A DNA stretch of 64,000 bases from Cladopsammia gracilis (GCA_022457155.1 JAJGOT010000217.1:1183001-1247000); one strand, 5' to 3'. Shown: positions 12,888 to 24,226, counted from the first letter of the stretch. Notes: a model not told the origin generated them from the letters alone. Program-made: numbers and translations.

Positions 12888-13070
12888 CCTTAAGTCGCCG
12901 TAACTTTAGGCGACTTTAAGCGATTTAAGGCGATTTAAGGCGACTTAAGGAAAAATTAGTTTAAAATATTGGCGACTTAAGGCGACTTTAGGCGACTTAA
13001 GGCGACTTTAGGCGACTTAAGGCGATTTAAGGCGACTTAAGGCAACTTAAGGCGACTTAAGGCAACATAA
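12888..13070. repeat. Left subterminal array of CGACTTAAGG units
   Basis: About 18 near-identical 10-bp units (GGCGACTTAA / GGCGACTTTA / GGCGATTTAA variants) are packed just inside the left terminus of the hAT-like element. Such arrays commonly serve as transposase binding sites; that role here is inferred. Confidence 0.75.
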
Positions 13071-13794
13071 AAGTGTTTCTAAAAAGTGATGAAACAAAAG
13101 TTATTGACAGCCTCTTCATCACTATACCTAAATAGCAAGCCACTGGTCTCTGGAGAGAAATATGAGACAGGATTCAAGCCAGGTCCGATCGAGTCAGGAC
13201 TTAAGTCAGTTTGCGACCAAGGTCTCCAGTTCAGGTTAGACATAGAGTTAGGGTAAGGGCTACAGCTTGAGTCCTGACATGAATCCTGGAATTCATGATA
13301 GTTTGTCTCATATTTTAATAAACAAAATTATCACAATCAGTTCACTTGGTCTCAGATAGACTAAAGTGACCGTAAATCTCCAGTTTCCAGATTTTAAAGC
13401 CCCTTTTAGCTATACTGAGATTCAAATTATTACAATAACAACAACAACATTATATAAATAATATGAATGCTAAATTGTATTATGAACATTAATTAGCCAA
13501 ACAAGAGGCAGGAACAATATTACTTACTCTAGAATGAGAAAAAATTCAGTTAGCTGCTTAAATGTTTTTAAGATATTGCAATAAAAACAATAATCATACA
13601 AAAATATAAAGATCATATACACTGCCAAACAAAATCTTGGAAAAAAAAATCCAACTTTTTCACTTAAAAATGGATACCTGATCTGAATCAAACTAACATA
13701 CATTTTCCTTGACTTATTTATACAACAATGAACAAAGGCATCGAATTAGTTAATTAAAAATCACTTCTCGATTTAACAGATTACATAAATTTGG

Positions 13795-14118
13795 TTAATT
13801 TATTTGCCACTGTTGTGACAGTTGCACAGTCAATTTTGGCTCGAAAGCTTGGCAAACGACATCCAAAACTGTTTGGTCAGGCACCCAGCCAATTTGTTGT
13901 TCTCCTGCCTTAGTCCAACAGAATATTCCAATATCATATTTGGTACCGTAAGCGAGGGTCCTTCTCAATAGCGCATCTTTCCCATTTTCTCCAACTATTT
14001 GTCCGGCTCCTGAAAACTTGGATGTTCCACTGACAGGGAACCGAACCCTCGTAGGAGACTTTCTAGCAGGGTTGATTAGTTCTGCTTCTAGGCCCGAAAT
14101 GCTCTCACACTTTTCCAC
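13795..14118 (-). CDS. Unknown 107-residue frame inside the hAT-like element
   Basis: An open minus-strand frame of 107 codons lies within the non-autonomous transposon. It contains several Trp/Gly-rich segments (around FCWTKAGEQQIGWVP) and no motif I recognise; it does not resemble a hAT transposase. It could be a captured host exon or chance. No neighbouring gene supports it. Confidence 0.25.
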   Translation of the reverse strand: MEKCESISGLEAELINPARKSPTRVRFPVSGTSKFSGAGQIVGENGKDALLRRTLAYGTKYDIGIFCWTKAGEQQIGWVPDQTVLDVVCQAFEPKLTVQLSQQWQIN

Positions 14119-15521
14119 CTGGCAACATTTTAATTTAACCTGTCAAAACAAAACTAAATAGTGTTACTGATGAGGCTGTTGACAGATTTACCGGTGTAGA
14201 AGTTAATTATTACCTCAAAAATTTCCAGAAAATAATGGATCACAAACGAATGCACAGCAAATGACAGAGTTGACAATATTTACATTGGCGTCCGCCATTT
14301 TGATTCTCCCAGAATTCCTTTCCAATCGTAGATGGTTCCCATGCTTCGCGCGTTTCTTTTCCTCCCGCGCGCGACTAGCTCCCGCGCTCGCTTAACCAAT
14401 AAATTTCAGAAATTTACATCTACCTTACCTTGAATTGAGTTGTCGGAATTAGTTTTCTTTTCGCAATACAAGCAGGAAGCCAGTCAATGACTACAAGAAC
14501 GATTTCAAAAATTCCAGGCCAGCTTGATTGACAATCTACGCCACGAAGGAAAAGCACGTGAGTGACTAAGCTTCGTGGCTCCCTCTAGGCTACCAGGCTG
14601 TACTGTAAGGTGGGAATGTGTTTCAATTTCAACAACAGCAACACGTCACTTCAGCTTTGGCTTTGTTGAGTGCTAATTTTCTGAACATGAGTGCGCGCGC
14701 GCCCGCGCGCGTGTGCATCCATGTTCCAAAAGAAGTCACGTGGTCAAAACATGTGGCGGCCATGTTTGCTCGAGTGAGGCGAATTCCTGCTGGAGGCAGC
14801 TGCAAATCCTTTGCACATTCCTGCTTAATGGTTGATAACAAGAAATCCTTTTCACCTTTGTGACAGAGAGCCATCATAGTAACATAATCAACGCAAATTT
14901 TGCAATCTTGAGCGTATAGGTTGATTTAAATTCTTTGCTTCATCAAACTGTCAAGAAGATGACATATACAAGACATACAAGTTGTAAAGAAGCTTCAAGT
15001 TTTCAAACGTTCAGTTACGATTGGTTGTAAATAGAATAATGTTGGATGGCTAGAACCCAGCTTAGAGGTTGTATGCGGAGAAATGGCCTATTTTTGGTTG
15101 CTCTTTCACGTTGGGTAAGTAAGCTTAAAAGTTAAGTACATTTGTATACAGTTACATTGCCTTTGGTGACCTCTTTGGTTAAGCTTATGATCTTTTCAAG
15201 CTTACTTGCCCAAGTGATAAGCAATAATTGGGCTTCACTCCAAAATACTTTTCAAATTATTGTGATCTTAGTGATCCAAAACAGCTCTCACTGTTGTTAT
15301 AATACCCTGAAGGTGAAGGAATGCCTGCACCATTACAGTATATCAGTATTGACTGCTGATCAGCAGTGTTTCTTTTTTATGATGTTGCTCATATTTAATG
15401 TTGATTATAATATAAGTCACAACTTCATCCTTTCAGCAAAACTTTGTCCATGAAATATAAGTAAACCTATTAAAATAGCTGTCAATGTTTTGAAAATGAA
15501 TGAGTGTACCCTCCTTGGGGA

Positions 15522-15720
15522 TGGACCATTTTATTTTTAGGGGTGGGGGGTTGGGCATTTTGTTTTGGCAAGCATGATTTTTTTTTTTACCATCTTGAGG
15601 CTGTGCAAGAATTTTTTTGTGTGATTTTTCCATACTTTTCTATACTTTATCTGTGTGTGAATTTTTTTTTTTGGTATTCGCCCCCTCCCCCCCCCCCCCC
15701 CTCAAAAATAAAATGGTCCA
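15522..15720. mobile_element. 199-bp foldback MITE
   Basis: TGGACCATTTTATTTTT at 15522-15538 is exactly inverted at 15704-15720. C- and G-rich homopolymers lie just inside each arm. It sits inside the hAT-like element and has no coding content. Confidence 0.65.
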
Positions 15721-15934
15721 TACTTTATAGGGTTCAGCAAATATAATTGAATCAACTAGGGCATGGTGCATGACTATTGAAGCATGGTGTTTTACTGCAT
15801 GGGGCCATACCCTTGCAGTATATAATCATATATGGGAACTAAAAAAGAGATTTGGGGTAATAAAATTATTATATATTCAAGAAATAGTAAAAGTGAAACC
15901 TTTTAGGGCAATTTTAAGGTGTGCAGGCCTTTTT

Positions 15935-16014
15935 TAAGCCTAACGACTTCAGGCGACCTTAAGCGACAAAGGGCGACTTAAGGCGACTTTAGGCGACTTA
16001 AGGCGACTTAAGGT
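15935..16014. repeat. Right subterminal array of CGACTTAAGG units
   Basis: About seven 10-bp units of the same family as the left array, adjoining the right terminus at 16027. This gives the hAT-like element matching but unequal subterminal arrays. Confidence 0.7.
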
Positions 16015-16027
16015 CCCAGAGTAGGCC

Positions 16028-16703
16028 TAAGATTATTATGACCGAGATTGTTGTAATTAATACGCCGGCGGATGGGAGCAGTCTTCTTAGCGAGTCTGTT
16101 AGTGAGGAGAGACTCAAGCGATAAGGCCATAGAATCCAGTTTAGTAGTATAAAATAAAAATGCGTCCGGTGTAGAAGAGTTACGTAAGAGTTCCTTGCGG
16201 TGCGAAAGTTCCTCTGTGAGTGAGTTTATCTTGTGTCGGCATTCGGTGATAAGTAACTTCAGATGGCGGTAGGCAGCAGAGTATGAAATGTATCTCCATC
16301 TGCGGTGAAATTTCTGGTTGTATGAGCACAATGGCGGTTTGCGTGGAAAGAGTGATGCTGGGATGTAGTTGTTTTCTTTGTAAAAGGAATAGTTTAAAAG
16401 GTGATGTTTGAATCGGATTAGTTTAAGTTGGATCCTTTTCGTGGCATTGAATAGGCTTGTATATAGAGGCGGCGTCGGAGGGGTTGGATTTGAAGAGTTG
16501 GCAGTTGTTAAAGAGTGTTCCATTGTGATAGAAATAGGACCAGGATTGGGTTCGATATCCATGCATATCGTAAGGGATGAGACAAGAAACAGTAAAACAA
16601 ATGATAACAAAAATGTAGAATGTCGAGTGTATGATGACCACTTGATGTCTTTTGAGTTGGTAGCCGAGTTGCTAGTCAGGCTAGTAGAGACATGTAGTAC
16701 CAT
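16028..16703 (-). CDS. PLE N-terminal region with 2A-like ribosome-skipping motif
   Basis: The frame starts at the ATG at 16703. Residues about 31-47 are strongly hydrophobic (FLLSFVLLFLVSSLTIC) and are followed at once by DIEPNPGP (residues 49-56, bases 16559-16536). This fits the 2A consensus D(V/I)ExNPGP, where the ribosome skips the Gly-Pro bond. A Pro/Ser/Thr-rich linker and a basic region follow. The last few residues of the open frame come from the hAT-like terminus; the true protein continued into the part now at 12873. Signal-like peptides abutting 2A motifs are known from other animal retroelements. The function here is inferred. Confidence 0.75.
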
Positions 16704-16740
16704 ACCACGAGGATGTTATACAGTGCACGTATAACAAATG

Positions 16741-17474
16741 TTATACTTCAGTGATTAAACAACGTGGCGTATTTGTTAGTCATTGCAGCCAATATATTAT
16801 CTTAAGTGAGGGTGAATTGTCGGCTTTCAAATTAACGTGCACTACAAGGCTTTCAAAACTCAGTGTAAACATTTAAAAGATTTAAAAGTTGCTGTATTGC
16901 CTAAAAGATAAAAATCAAATTCCAACGCCTTTTGCTATACTGTATATTATAATGCCGTAGGCTTCCGTGCAGAGCCTATGCATCCATCCAATAAACATGA
17001 ATAACTGCCACAGCTATTTGTTAACGATGGAAAGGGGTTTCAGATCATGAGACTTCAGACTTAATGCTCTTTTGATAGCATGCTTTTGTTTTCTCAGTTA
17101 ACAAATATTTGGCTGCTAGAGAATTTGAACAACGTTTGCCAGCTTTTATGTAATATCTTAAAAAACTAAATATATACTTTATTAAAGTCAATATTTTTGC
17201 ACGTGTTGTATGTCGCCACTCATTATCAGTTCAGTCATGTGAACCCACCCGAGGTTAATACCAGCCAATAAATCACAACAGGCTTTTAGGTTTACTGTGT
17301 ACTGACGGCAAAGGCAGTAGTCATCAACCGAGGTAACAAAAAATCTTATATGAAAGAGGTTCATATCCATGTAATTAAGTCAACGGAAAGGAATTGGCAT
17401 TTATTATTCGTGGCGCATCGATCTGTCCGTTGTATTGAACACGCTATAGTAGGCACATCGTTGAGCCCAGCGTC
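16741..17474. other. GPCR upstream region, no gene seen
   Basis: AT-rich sequence between the PLE and the GPCR start. The last ~100 bp (from about 17390) resemble the region upstream of the second GPCR at about 28780-28870, so they may hold shared promoter sequence. Confidence 0.45.
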
Positions 17475-18359
17475 GTGATCAATAGTTTAACAATGAACTG
17501 GTACTGGATTCTTGGATGGATCCCATCAATTTTCGCCATCATTGGAAACAGCTTAATTATTTACCTCATTTGTACTAGTCGCAAACTCAGAACCGTTCCG
17601 AACTTTTTCATCCTGTCGCTTGCATTGGCCGACCTTGGAGTTGGAGCTTGCTCTTTTCCGACTCATTTCATTTGCAATTTTAGTCCATCAACATGCCTTC
17701 AAAGCGTGGCAGATGACATTGCTGTGTTAATGATTTATTCGTCGACTACCAACTTATGTACAATGGCTCTCGATCGCTATATGGCTATTGTAAAGCCACT
17801 CACTTACACAACTTTCATTACGAGAAGACGTGCTTTGTACTTAATAGCATTTTCGTGGCTTGTTCCGCTAATGGTTTACTTTGTTCCCGCTCTTTGCACA
17901 AGTCTTCACGGATGCAGCATCAACCGAAAGGTCACTGTCGTCATCTGGACGACCATGTTTGAATTTATTCCTTGTGTCGTACTCCTACTTGTTACAGTGA
18001 AAATAGCAGTAACGGCAAGAAAACATCATCAACAACTCAGGAGGTTAGATTCTCAACTGCGGTATAATGAACCGAGTCACAAAGCTCACAGAATACCCAC
18101 AACGTCGACATCCCGCGTTATCGTAACAGTAGTGACTATTTTTCTCGTGTGCTATTCAGTTGAAGTATACAGCTCGCTTTGCTACTTCACTGATTTGTGT
18201 AAAATCACTGATGATCTTTTTCATGTGGTGTTTTTTCTTGTAGTGACGAACTCAGCCGGAAACCCTATTGCTTATGCCTTGTTTAAACGTGATATTCAAA
18301 GGGAACTTAAGAGCGTATTTTGGAAGATGAATTTGAATGTTGCCACTACAAAGGTATAA
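17475..18359 (+). CDS. Class A (rhodopsin-like) G protein-coupled receptor
   Basis: Intronless 294-residue receptor with seven hydrophobic segments. TM1 carries GN (24-25), TM2 has SLALADL (about 48-54), TM3 ends in DRY (100-102), and TM7 has NSAGNPIAY (259-267) followed by a short basic tail with helix 8. The TM6 CWxP motif is absent (FLVCYSVEV instead). A very short extracellular N terminus argues against large peptide-hormone binding domains. An in-frame ATG at 17493 aligns with the start of its paralogue and is an alternative start. The ligand is unknown. It resembles the expanded aminergic/melanocortin/adenosine-like receptors of cnidarians, but I cannot place it more precisely. A damaged paralogue lies at 28873. 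Confidence 0.9.
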   Translation: MINSLTMNWYWILGWIPSIFAIIGNSLIIYLICTSRKLRTVPNFFILSLALADLGVGACSFPTHFICNFSPSTCLQSVADDIAVLMIYSSTTNLCTMALDRYMAIVKPLTYTTFITRRRALYLIAFSWLVPLMVYFVPALCTSLHGCSINRKVTVVIWTTMFEFIPCVVLLLVTVKIAVTARKHHQQLRRLDSQLRYNEPSHKAHRIPTTSTSRVIVTVVTIFLVCYSVEVYSSLCYFTDLCKITDDLFHVVFFLVVTNSAGNPIAYALFKRDIQRELKSVFWKMNLNVATTKV

Positions 18360-18661
18360 TTCCATATAGTATGAACCTTGGTGACAATGAAATACTCCAT
18401 TTCTCGTCATCAGTTTATTCAGTTTTTTAGCTTTTCAAGAAACTATATGACTCGCGCGGTATTAACGACCTTGACCTTATGTTCCTTATCGCCGATATTG
18501 GTCAACAAGGCGGCAAAAAATACAAACAAACACGGCTTTTGCAATTATTTTGCAATTTGCACTTGAACGATACTTGCGGCTAAAAAGCAAATGTTGATCT
18601 CAAATATATTTCCTCGATCAGTTAAGAAGCATTAAACCGCCAGTTTCTAGTTACTTTCGTT

Positions 18662-18916
18662 AAATTCCTTTATTTTTGTATACGTTCTATAAAATGAAAT
18701 ATATTTTTTAATTTGCACGTACACCATACATTTCGCATCGATTTCATTGATACGTGACCCTTCAAATCAAAACTCCAATGACCACAACGTGTCCATCAAC
18801 AAACTTAGCTGTTGAAGGGTCACGTATCAATGAAATCGATGCGAAATGTATGGTGTACGTATAAATTAAAAAATATATTTCATTTTATAGAACGTATACA
18901 AAAAATAAAGGAATTT
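18662..18916. mobile_element. 255-bp foldback element (intact relative of the Polinton target)
   Basis: Two ~100-bp arms (18662-18767 and 18812-18916) are near-perfect inverted copies. The left arm contains a single TATATTTTTTAATTTG-type site. The same arm sequence flanks the Polinton, with TTTTTA duplicated there, so this copy shows the pre-insertion state. Confidence 0.75.
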
Positions 18917-19709
18917 ATCGAATTTATTTCCGAGAACTGTGTTAGAGGGCTAATACACAAAAATTGACTTAAAATGATGAACATTTAGTAGGAACATAAG
19001 AAATGATTTTAATCGATTGTTAACTAGCGAAATATAGAGATCTTTTAATATTCTAGAATTAAACTTCTAGTTATTTTTTTCTGAAACTAATTATATATAT
19101 TTGAGGTATGGGACTTCCTTCAGTTAATGAGGTTGAGATTTAATTGGGACATCTCGTCTCCAAAGTTGACATTAGTTAGTCTACACTAGTTTTCCTGTTT
19201 CTCTGATAAATCAGCTGTTAAAAAGTGCTTTTGGAGACTTTATTAATTAAGCATGGGAAACTTTAGCTTCCCTAGCTATCATGGCTTTTGCAGCACCTTA
19301 AATATTTTACATAGTTTTTATATTTTACATTCTTGTCTATGAGCAATAAAAATAAATAAAATATATCAATTTTCATCCAAGTGAAGCTGTATGAATTGGT
19401 TGAGGTCAGCCTGACGTCACGGTGACGTAATCAAATTCTGCCTCCCTGCAGTGTCACACCCTGGCTTTTTAAATTCAAATGGCAACATTTCACAAACTAA
19501 GTTGGCTGGATCAGTGATGGACTCAACTTGCTTCCGCTGATGTTTTTCGCTCTCTGGTGACAGTCCCCATTGGTCAAAATCGTGCAGATATAAGACAGCA
19601 CCTGAGTCTTGGACTCTCCTTTTCAGTAAATGACTGTCCTTATTATTATTTACATCAATGCATCAATCCATATACCAGTCTCTTACCTCTTTAGCTTCGT
19701 AACTTTGTA

Positions 19710-20024
19710 TCATGTTTCACCAATGTCTGCTTTAATTTCATTGCGCGCCAGGATGTCACCCTGTGGGATTGTGATTTTAAATACCTTCCCCAAGGCCTCC
19801 TTCAGAATACCTTCTCTTTCTAATTTATCCATGGCTCTCAGTTCATGGAGTGCTTTAGCTTGCATTGGTCCCTGCAGCACCGCCACTTTCAGCTGTTCTG
19901 GTCTTTGTAATGTAAATGTAATGTAATGTAAATCTTTATTTATTAAACACGGAGAATCATCAGTTAAGTTAATAATTTGCTTTGAACGCCATTTCCTTCG
20001 GGGTGTTTGAATGAATAAAAACAT
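19710..20024 (-). CDS. Conserved hypothetical fragment (copy A)
   Basis: The C-terminal ~65 residues (from RPEQLKVAVLQ to EIKADIGET) are nearly identical in the copy at 56415-56678, but that only reflects recent duplication. The N-terminal half is disrupted by a short LINE-tail insertion at about 19907-19976. No domain is recognised; it may be a remnant exon or chance. Confidence 0.25.
   Translation of the reverse strand: MFLFIQTPRRKWRSKQIINLTDDSPCLINKDLHYITFTLQRPEQLKVAVLQGPMQAKALHELRAMDKLEREGILKEALGKVFKITIPQGDILARNEIKADIGET
19907..19976 (-). mobile_element. Short LINE 3'-tail insertion
   Basis: On the minus strand an AATAAA-type stretch is followed by (TTACA)n-like repeats. The ~70-bp piece is missing at the equivalent place in copy B (around 56610), so it is a post-duplication insertion. 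Confidence 0.5.
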
Positions 20025-20579
20025 CGGACAGTGCGGGATTAGTATTTGTAATAACCGATTAATTTCCTCGCACTTTTATTAAGAAATAGCACATTTCGTA
20101 CTTCAGATAATAGGCGACAATATGCGGCTGACACATCGATATCGTCATTTTGAACCCCATTTACATTCACGGTAAGGTAAGGGCGCTGTTCTTTACTTAA
20201 ATGGGTGTTTCTTGGTGTTGCGGAAACCATTGTTGGTTAGTTTTTGTGTTGTGGTGTGGGTATTGTTCAGTGTCTTTTGAATCTTTTGTTTTACGTCATT
20301 TGGTGATCACACCATCCGCAACACCAAGAAACTATCACTTAAATTATTATTTTGGGGATTATCTGCTATATCATACAACAGAGTTTCATAAATGACCAAA
20401 TTTGAGAACTATTTGTACAAATGACAACTGAAATGAAATCCGCTTTTCTACCAGCCGAGGAGAACACCCAAATGCATCAAATGCCTCACTGATGTCACAG
20501 CGGGAAACAGATACGTATACAGTGCATGTGCAGCAGATGTGTTGTTCAGTTGCCAGTTGCTAAGTAAAGCACGTTACAA

Positions 20580-21272
20580 TGTCCGTGACAAGTTTTACAA
20601 GTTTTACTTGCTCGTGTGTATGAATAACAAGTTTTCTTTGACAAGTTTTGCCTTGACAAGTGTTATTTGCCCGCGTGTGAACGAATAAACATCTTTGACA
20701 ACTTTTCTTTGTAGCCAGCAATACAGTTGTACAGCGGACGAAGAAAACACAACGCCGTTTTATTCGTTGACCATGGCTCACATCGGCTTACATGTATTTA
20801 AGGGAGAAATGGCATGGTAAGATCAATACCAGGAACTTTAGCTCTCATGAGCTCAAGAACCTCTTCGTAGTCAGTCATTTTTCGTTTCTATTTCTATAGG
20901 ATTCTGCCTTTGTATTCCACAACGTTTCTCTGAGGTATTCTAGTTGACGTGATGTGGCAGAATCGGTCCAACGAACAGATTTAGCTGCCATGTTGTTATC
21001 CGCCGTGAATGCTACTCCAAACAACAAGACCGCTGAGCGCCCGCGATTTCGGAACGATTCTTGTCAAGTTTTCCTTGTTGAGCATACAGACAAGCAAGTT
21101 TTGCGATGTGATCAAGTTTTTCCATAACAAGTTGCCTTGTTCAAAAGCTAGCATGCCAGCTTTTTTTTGAACAAGTGCACTTGACAAGGAAAATCTTGAC
21201 AAGTTTCTATTTACACACGAGCAAGTAAAACTTGTCAAGGCAAAACTTGTTATAGAAAACTTGCTCGTCTGC
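20580..21272. repeat. ACAAGTTTT-rich inverted repeat region
   Basis: Many copies of ACAAGTTTT and its complement flank this ~700-bp segment. The arm around 20600-20680 is inverted at about 21190-21270. It recurs at about 57965-58650. It is probably a foldback element; I see no coding region. Confidence 0.5.
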
Positions 21273-21509
21273 AAGAACGTGCTTAACTCAGGATTTATCA
21301 GCATTTTCCAAAAAAAAAAAATAGAAAAGATAACATGGACTTACTTTAAGCCTACATGTATATGAGTCTAGATCTGTTTCCTTCTCTTTTTTTTTTGGAA
21401 GTAAAAAGAACCCCACTGTGTTTATTACGAAACGTCTTGCTTAACGAGAAGGAAACTGAAATGGTCTGACATGATTACAGTTTTCTTGAAGATCTCTCGG
21501 TTTCATTCT

Positions 21510-22669
21510 CAAATTTTGCAATAACAGCGGAAACATATTGCTGCTTGTGGAAAATTGTCTTGGACAAGAAAGCAGAAAAGAAGATGTCTCGATTAACCAC
21601 GATTAACCTGCATGTTGAAATTAAAAACGGCTTTAGTAATATTCTTTAATAGCTTACGGTTAATCGTGGTTTGGTTAACCTATTCGCTCCTACACCGGCC
21701 AACACCGGCCGTACAAGACTCCACTGCTTTAAAAAATTGCAACTTTCTCAATCGCGCGAACATTGCCTTAACTAGCAGTTGTGAGCATTGACTAGAAAGT
21801 CCCTCAAATTGAGATACCCAATAAACACAAAAAAAGTCAGCGATTTTTGCAGAATATCAGCGTTTGAATTTGGATAACGTCATAGAAAAACAACAAAAAT
21901 CACGTTTTTGCCTTTAGTATTTTTATTCAAATCATCGTGGCAAACCCAAAAGTCAACATTCAAGCAAAATTCAGTCTTAGCGCTAGCTTAGCTAGCAGTT
22001 AATTTTTTTGCTCTTATTCTTTGCTCGGGCCGAGCTACAGCCTCTCGTTCTAGTGCATACTGACCTTGCCTCGATTTTCAACATCACCATCGCATTGCAT
22101 GCTGGGAAATAGCCACAATTTTTGACAGCGTTCGTTTCTTTCCCCACACATTTCACATTTATACTAAGTCCACAGCCACTCCGACCTACCACCGAAATTT
22201 CGCGCTTGTTGTGTTCTTCAGTGGTCGCAACTTCCAAAATATGCCGTGGTAGGTCGAGAAATTCATCCAGAATCGAGTTCCAAGGCTACTTCGTTTCGTG
22301 GCGGCCATTTTTCCAGTTCAACGAACAACGAGCTCATTGAGAAAGTGGACTCTGAATAACCTTCAAGCTTAATAATGCTCATCAGGCAGCTACTAAAGAT
22401 GAAAAATGGCTATGAACTTACCAAAAATGGCAGATACACCATATTTCAGCCTTTATTGCAATTCAACGAAGCAAAATGACAACGTCACAATGACATTTCC
22501 AGTAAACTCGAGCCTTCAGTGTTTTAGAACAGCAGCACTTTCCATGGTAACTTTAAATATAAAGTCACGAAATCGTATGGGGCGTGTGTATCCAGAAAAT
22601 CGCTCAAAAACGTAAAAATTCTCAGGAGTCAATGGGTTAAGCGTGGAATTTCAAAAGATTGTCACATAT
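21510..22669. other. Gene-free stretch
   Basis: No convincing coding frame. The two short overlapping frames at about 21992-22340 lie on opposite strands and show no domain. Confidence 0.45.
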
Positions 22670-22742
22670 TTACGTTTTGAGCGATATTGGATTCGTTGTT
22701 TCAGAAAATGAAGAGAGATCAACCAGTGCCACAACATTACTT

Positions 22743-22996
22743 TTAATTTGTTGCTGTTTTGCAGTTGAAAACAACAACTGATAAATTAGACTTTTCCCGA
22801 AACCAGTGGGAAGAATGGCGACGACGTCCTTCGCCTCGAGCAAGCTTAAAATATAAAATAGCTTCTTTCTGTTCTTCTTTAAGGGCAGGAATACCAGTAT
22901 ACTTTTCAACACACTCGTCCAGCAAACGCTCCATGATCTACTTTGTTCATCGCTGATCGAAACCAAAGTTTCAGTGAATGAAACTGAGAGAAACAA
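22743..22996 (-). pseudogene. RecQ-like helicase fragment
   Basis: Two overlapping minus-strand frames together carry helicase features. LKEEQKEAI in one frame is a Q-motif-like segment, and AILPTGFGKSLIYQLL in the other is a Walker A/motif I. The change of frame lies between them, at about 22840-22860. Only the N-terminal helicase start is present. Such RecQ-like exons are frequent in cnidarian repeats, so this is probably a mobile or dead fragment. Confidence 0.6.
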
Positions 22997-23212
22997 GTTT
23001 TTTTACATATCGATTTCGTGCGAAGATCTACCTGTTGTGTCGTTATCCAAATTGAAAGTGTCGTGGTGAGCGCTTCGAAGTGATGGCAGTTGTTGCTAAT
23101 CGCATGACGCGCGACTGATGGCCGTTGAAATGTTGTTGACAGCTTAATCGCCTTTTAGCCAATGGCATTTTTGTTTTTCAGGAAAAACCTAAATTCACTT
23201 TTTTAGAAAGAA

Positions 23213-23330
23213 GTCCACAGACCCTATTTATTTTTTCTGTCGCCCAAGGGGCTCGTTCTCGCGCTACGCGCTCGCACTCGCACGAGTTCGCTTCGCTCAC
23301 GCTGGGCTAAAAATAAATCGGTCTGTAGAC
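23213..23330. mobile_element. 118-bp foldback MITE
   Basis: GTCCACAGACC...ATTTATTTTT at 23213 is imperfectly inverted as AAAAATAAAT...GGTCTGTAGAC ending at 23330. The centre is a GC-rich series of GCTCGC/GCGCTACGCGC palindromes. Confidence 0.55.
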
Positions 23331-24213
23331 AGACTACTCTTATTCTACCGCAATTTTTAACTTTTTAAAGGGTTTTACCCACTTTTTTCGTCTTTTGATT
23401 GTTATTTTAGTGCAAATGCTACATTTTAAAGTTGGCTCGTGCATTCTAGGAGCCTTAAATTTTGATTTTCTTTACTTTTTAATAAGTATATTGTTTCGTC
23501 TGATGTTTTAGCTATGAATAGAATTCATATGTGATATGAGGCTAGATAGGTTATAGTATCGAGTGCAAGAAAAATGTCTCGTATTCGGCAACAAATAAAC
23601 CCTCACCTTGTTGAGAAATACTAAAGAATTGGTAGTGAAAAACGAACAGAAAGCGAGTATTCAGTGCTTCACTTGCTTAAGAACACCTAAGGCGTTTTTA
23701 TTTGTTTCACTATATCGTCTCACTTAGCTTATTGGTGAATTTTGTTTAATTTTGCAGGCTTTCAGTTATATACAATTTGTACATCACTTTTAAGAACGCT
23801 TAGCCATATCAAATCACCCGGTGATAATACAGCAGGTGTATGCACTTTAATTTATACTGGAAACACTCCCTTTTTTTCTTATAAATAAGGACATTCCTAG
23901 TGAACATTTAGAAGCCAGTGTCATTAACCAATTACAGTAATGGTTACCTTTGATATTTGTTTTCAATATATGATGAAGCCAGGGCATATTTCCCAATTTT
24001 AACCAAACGTAGCAAATGCTATCATTTGAATAGCATCAGCGTACAAACGCAAACTTGTAATAAAACGCGCGGACTCGAACCAAATTGGGAAAATTTTTGG
24101 CGCCAGCAGTCTACGCCCACGCGCTGATTCTTTCTTTTCGTTTCTTTCTTTTTCTATGTTTGTGACTATGGGAAAATCAATTAAATCTTTCTTTCTGTGG
24201 ATGGCCATAACCT
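23331..24213. other. Gene-free stretch with duplicated host segment
   Basis: About 23430-23780 is a diverged relative of 62950-63220, including AATAGAATTCATATGTGATA and a conserved TTTGCAGGCTTTCAGTTATAT segment. No coding frame is supported. Confidence 0.5.
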
Positions 24214-24226
24214 AACTTAAAATAGT

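Larger units (their letters stand above)
12874..16027. mobile_element. hAT-like DNA transposon (3154 bp) inserted in the PLE
   Basis: The inverted ends start GGCCTACTCTGGGACCTTAA at 12874 and are mirrored at 16027. The exact octamer TAAGATTA flanks both sides (12866-12873 and 16028-16035), an 8-bp duplication typical of hAT elements. Both subterminal zones consist of repeated CGACTTAAGG/CGACTTTAGG units. No transposase is seen inside, so it was probably mobilised in trans. Removing it reconnects the two PLE coding parts. Confidence 0.85.
10270..16740 (-). mobile_element. Penelope-like retroelement split by a hAT-like transposon
   Basis: Minus-strand coding runs from 16703 to 16028, is interrupted by the transposon 12874-16027, and resumes at 12873 down to 10507. 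The order is N-terminal part with a 2A-like motif, reverse transcriptase, then a C-terminal GIY-YIG nuclease, which is the layout of EN-positive Penelope-like elements. A hammerhead-like motif lies 175 bp past the stop, as known for PLE terminal repeats. The outer borders are approximate because I found no clear target duplication. Confidence 0.85.
18917..21509 (+). repeat. Segmental duplication block, copy A
   Basis: This block matches 55424-58880 in the same orientation at high identity over its whole length. The length difference is explained by two insertions in the other copy (171 bp and 740 bp) and a ~70-bp insertion here. A weaker match continues at about 23430-23780 versus 62950-63220, suggesting the ancestral duplication was longer. 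Confidence 0.8.

Noticed and set aside
12888..13070. CGACTTAAGG array considered as a CRISPR
   Set aside because: Units are contiguous 10-mers without unique spacers and lie at transposon ends in a eukaryotic context.
14618..14877. Opposed frames of 81 and 82 residues
   Set aside because: Overlapping on both strands within a non-autonomous transposon, low complexity, no domain.
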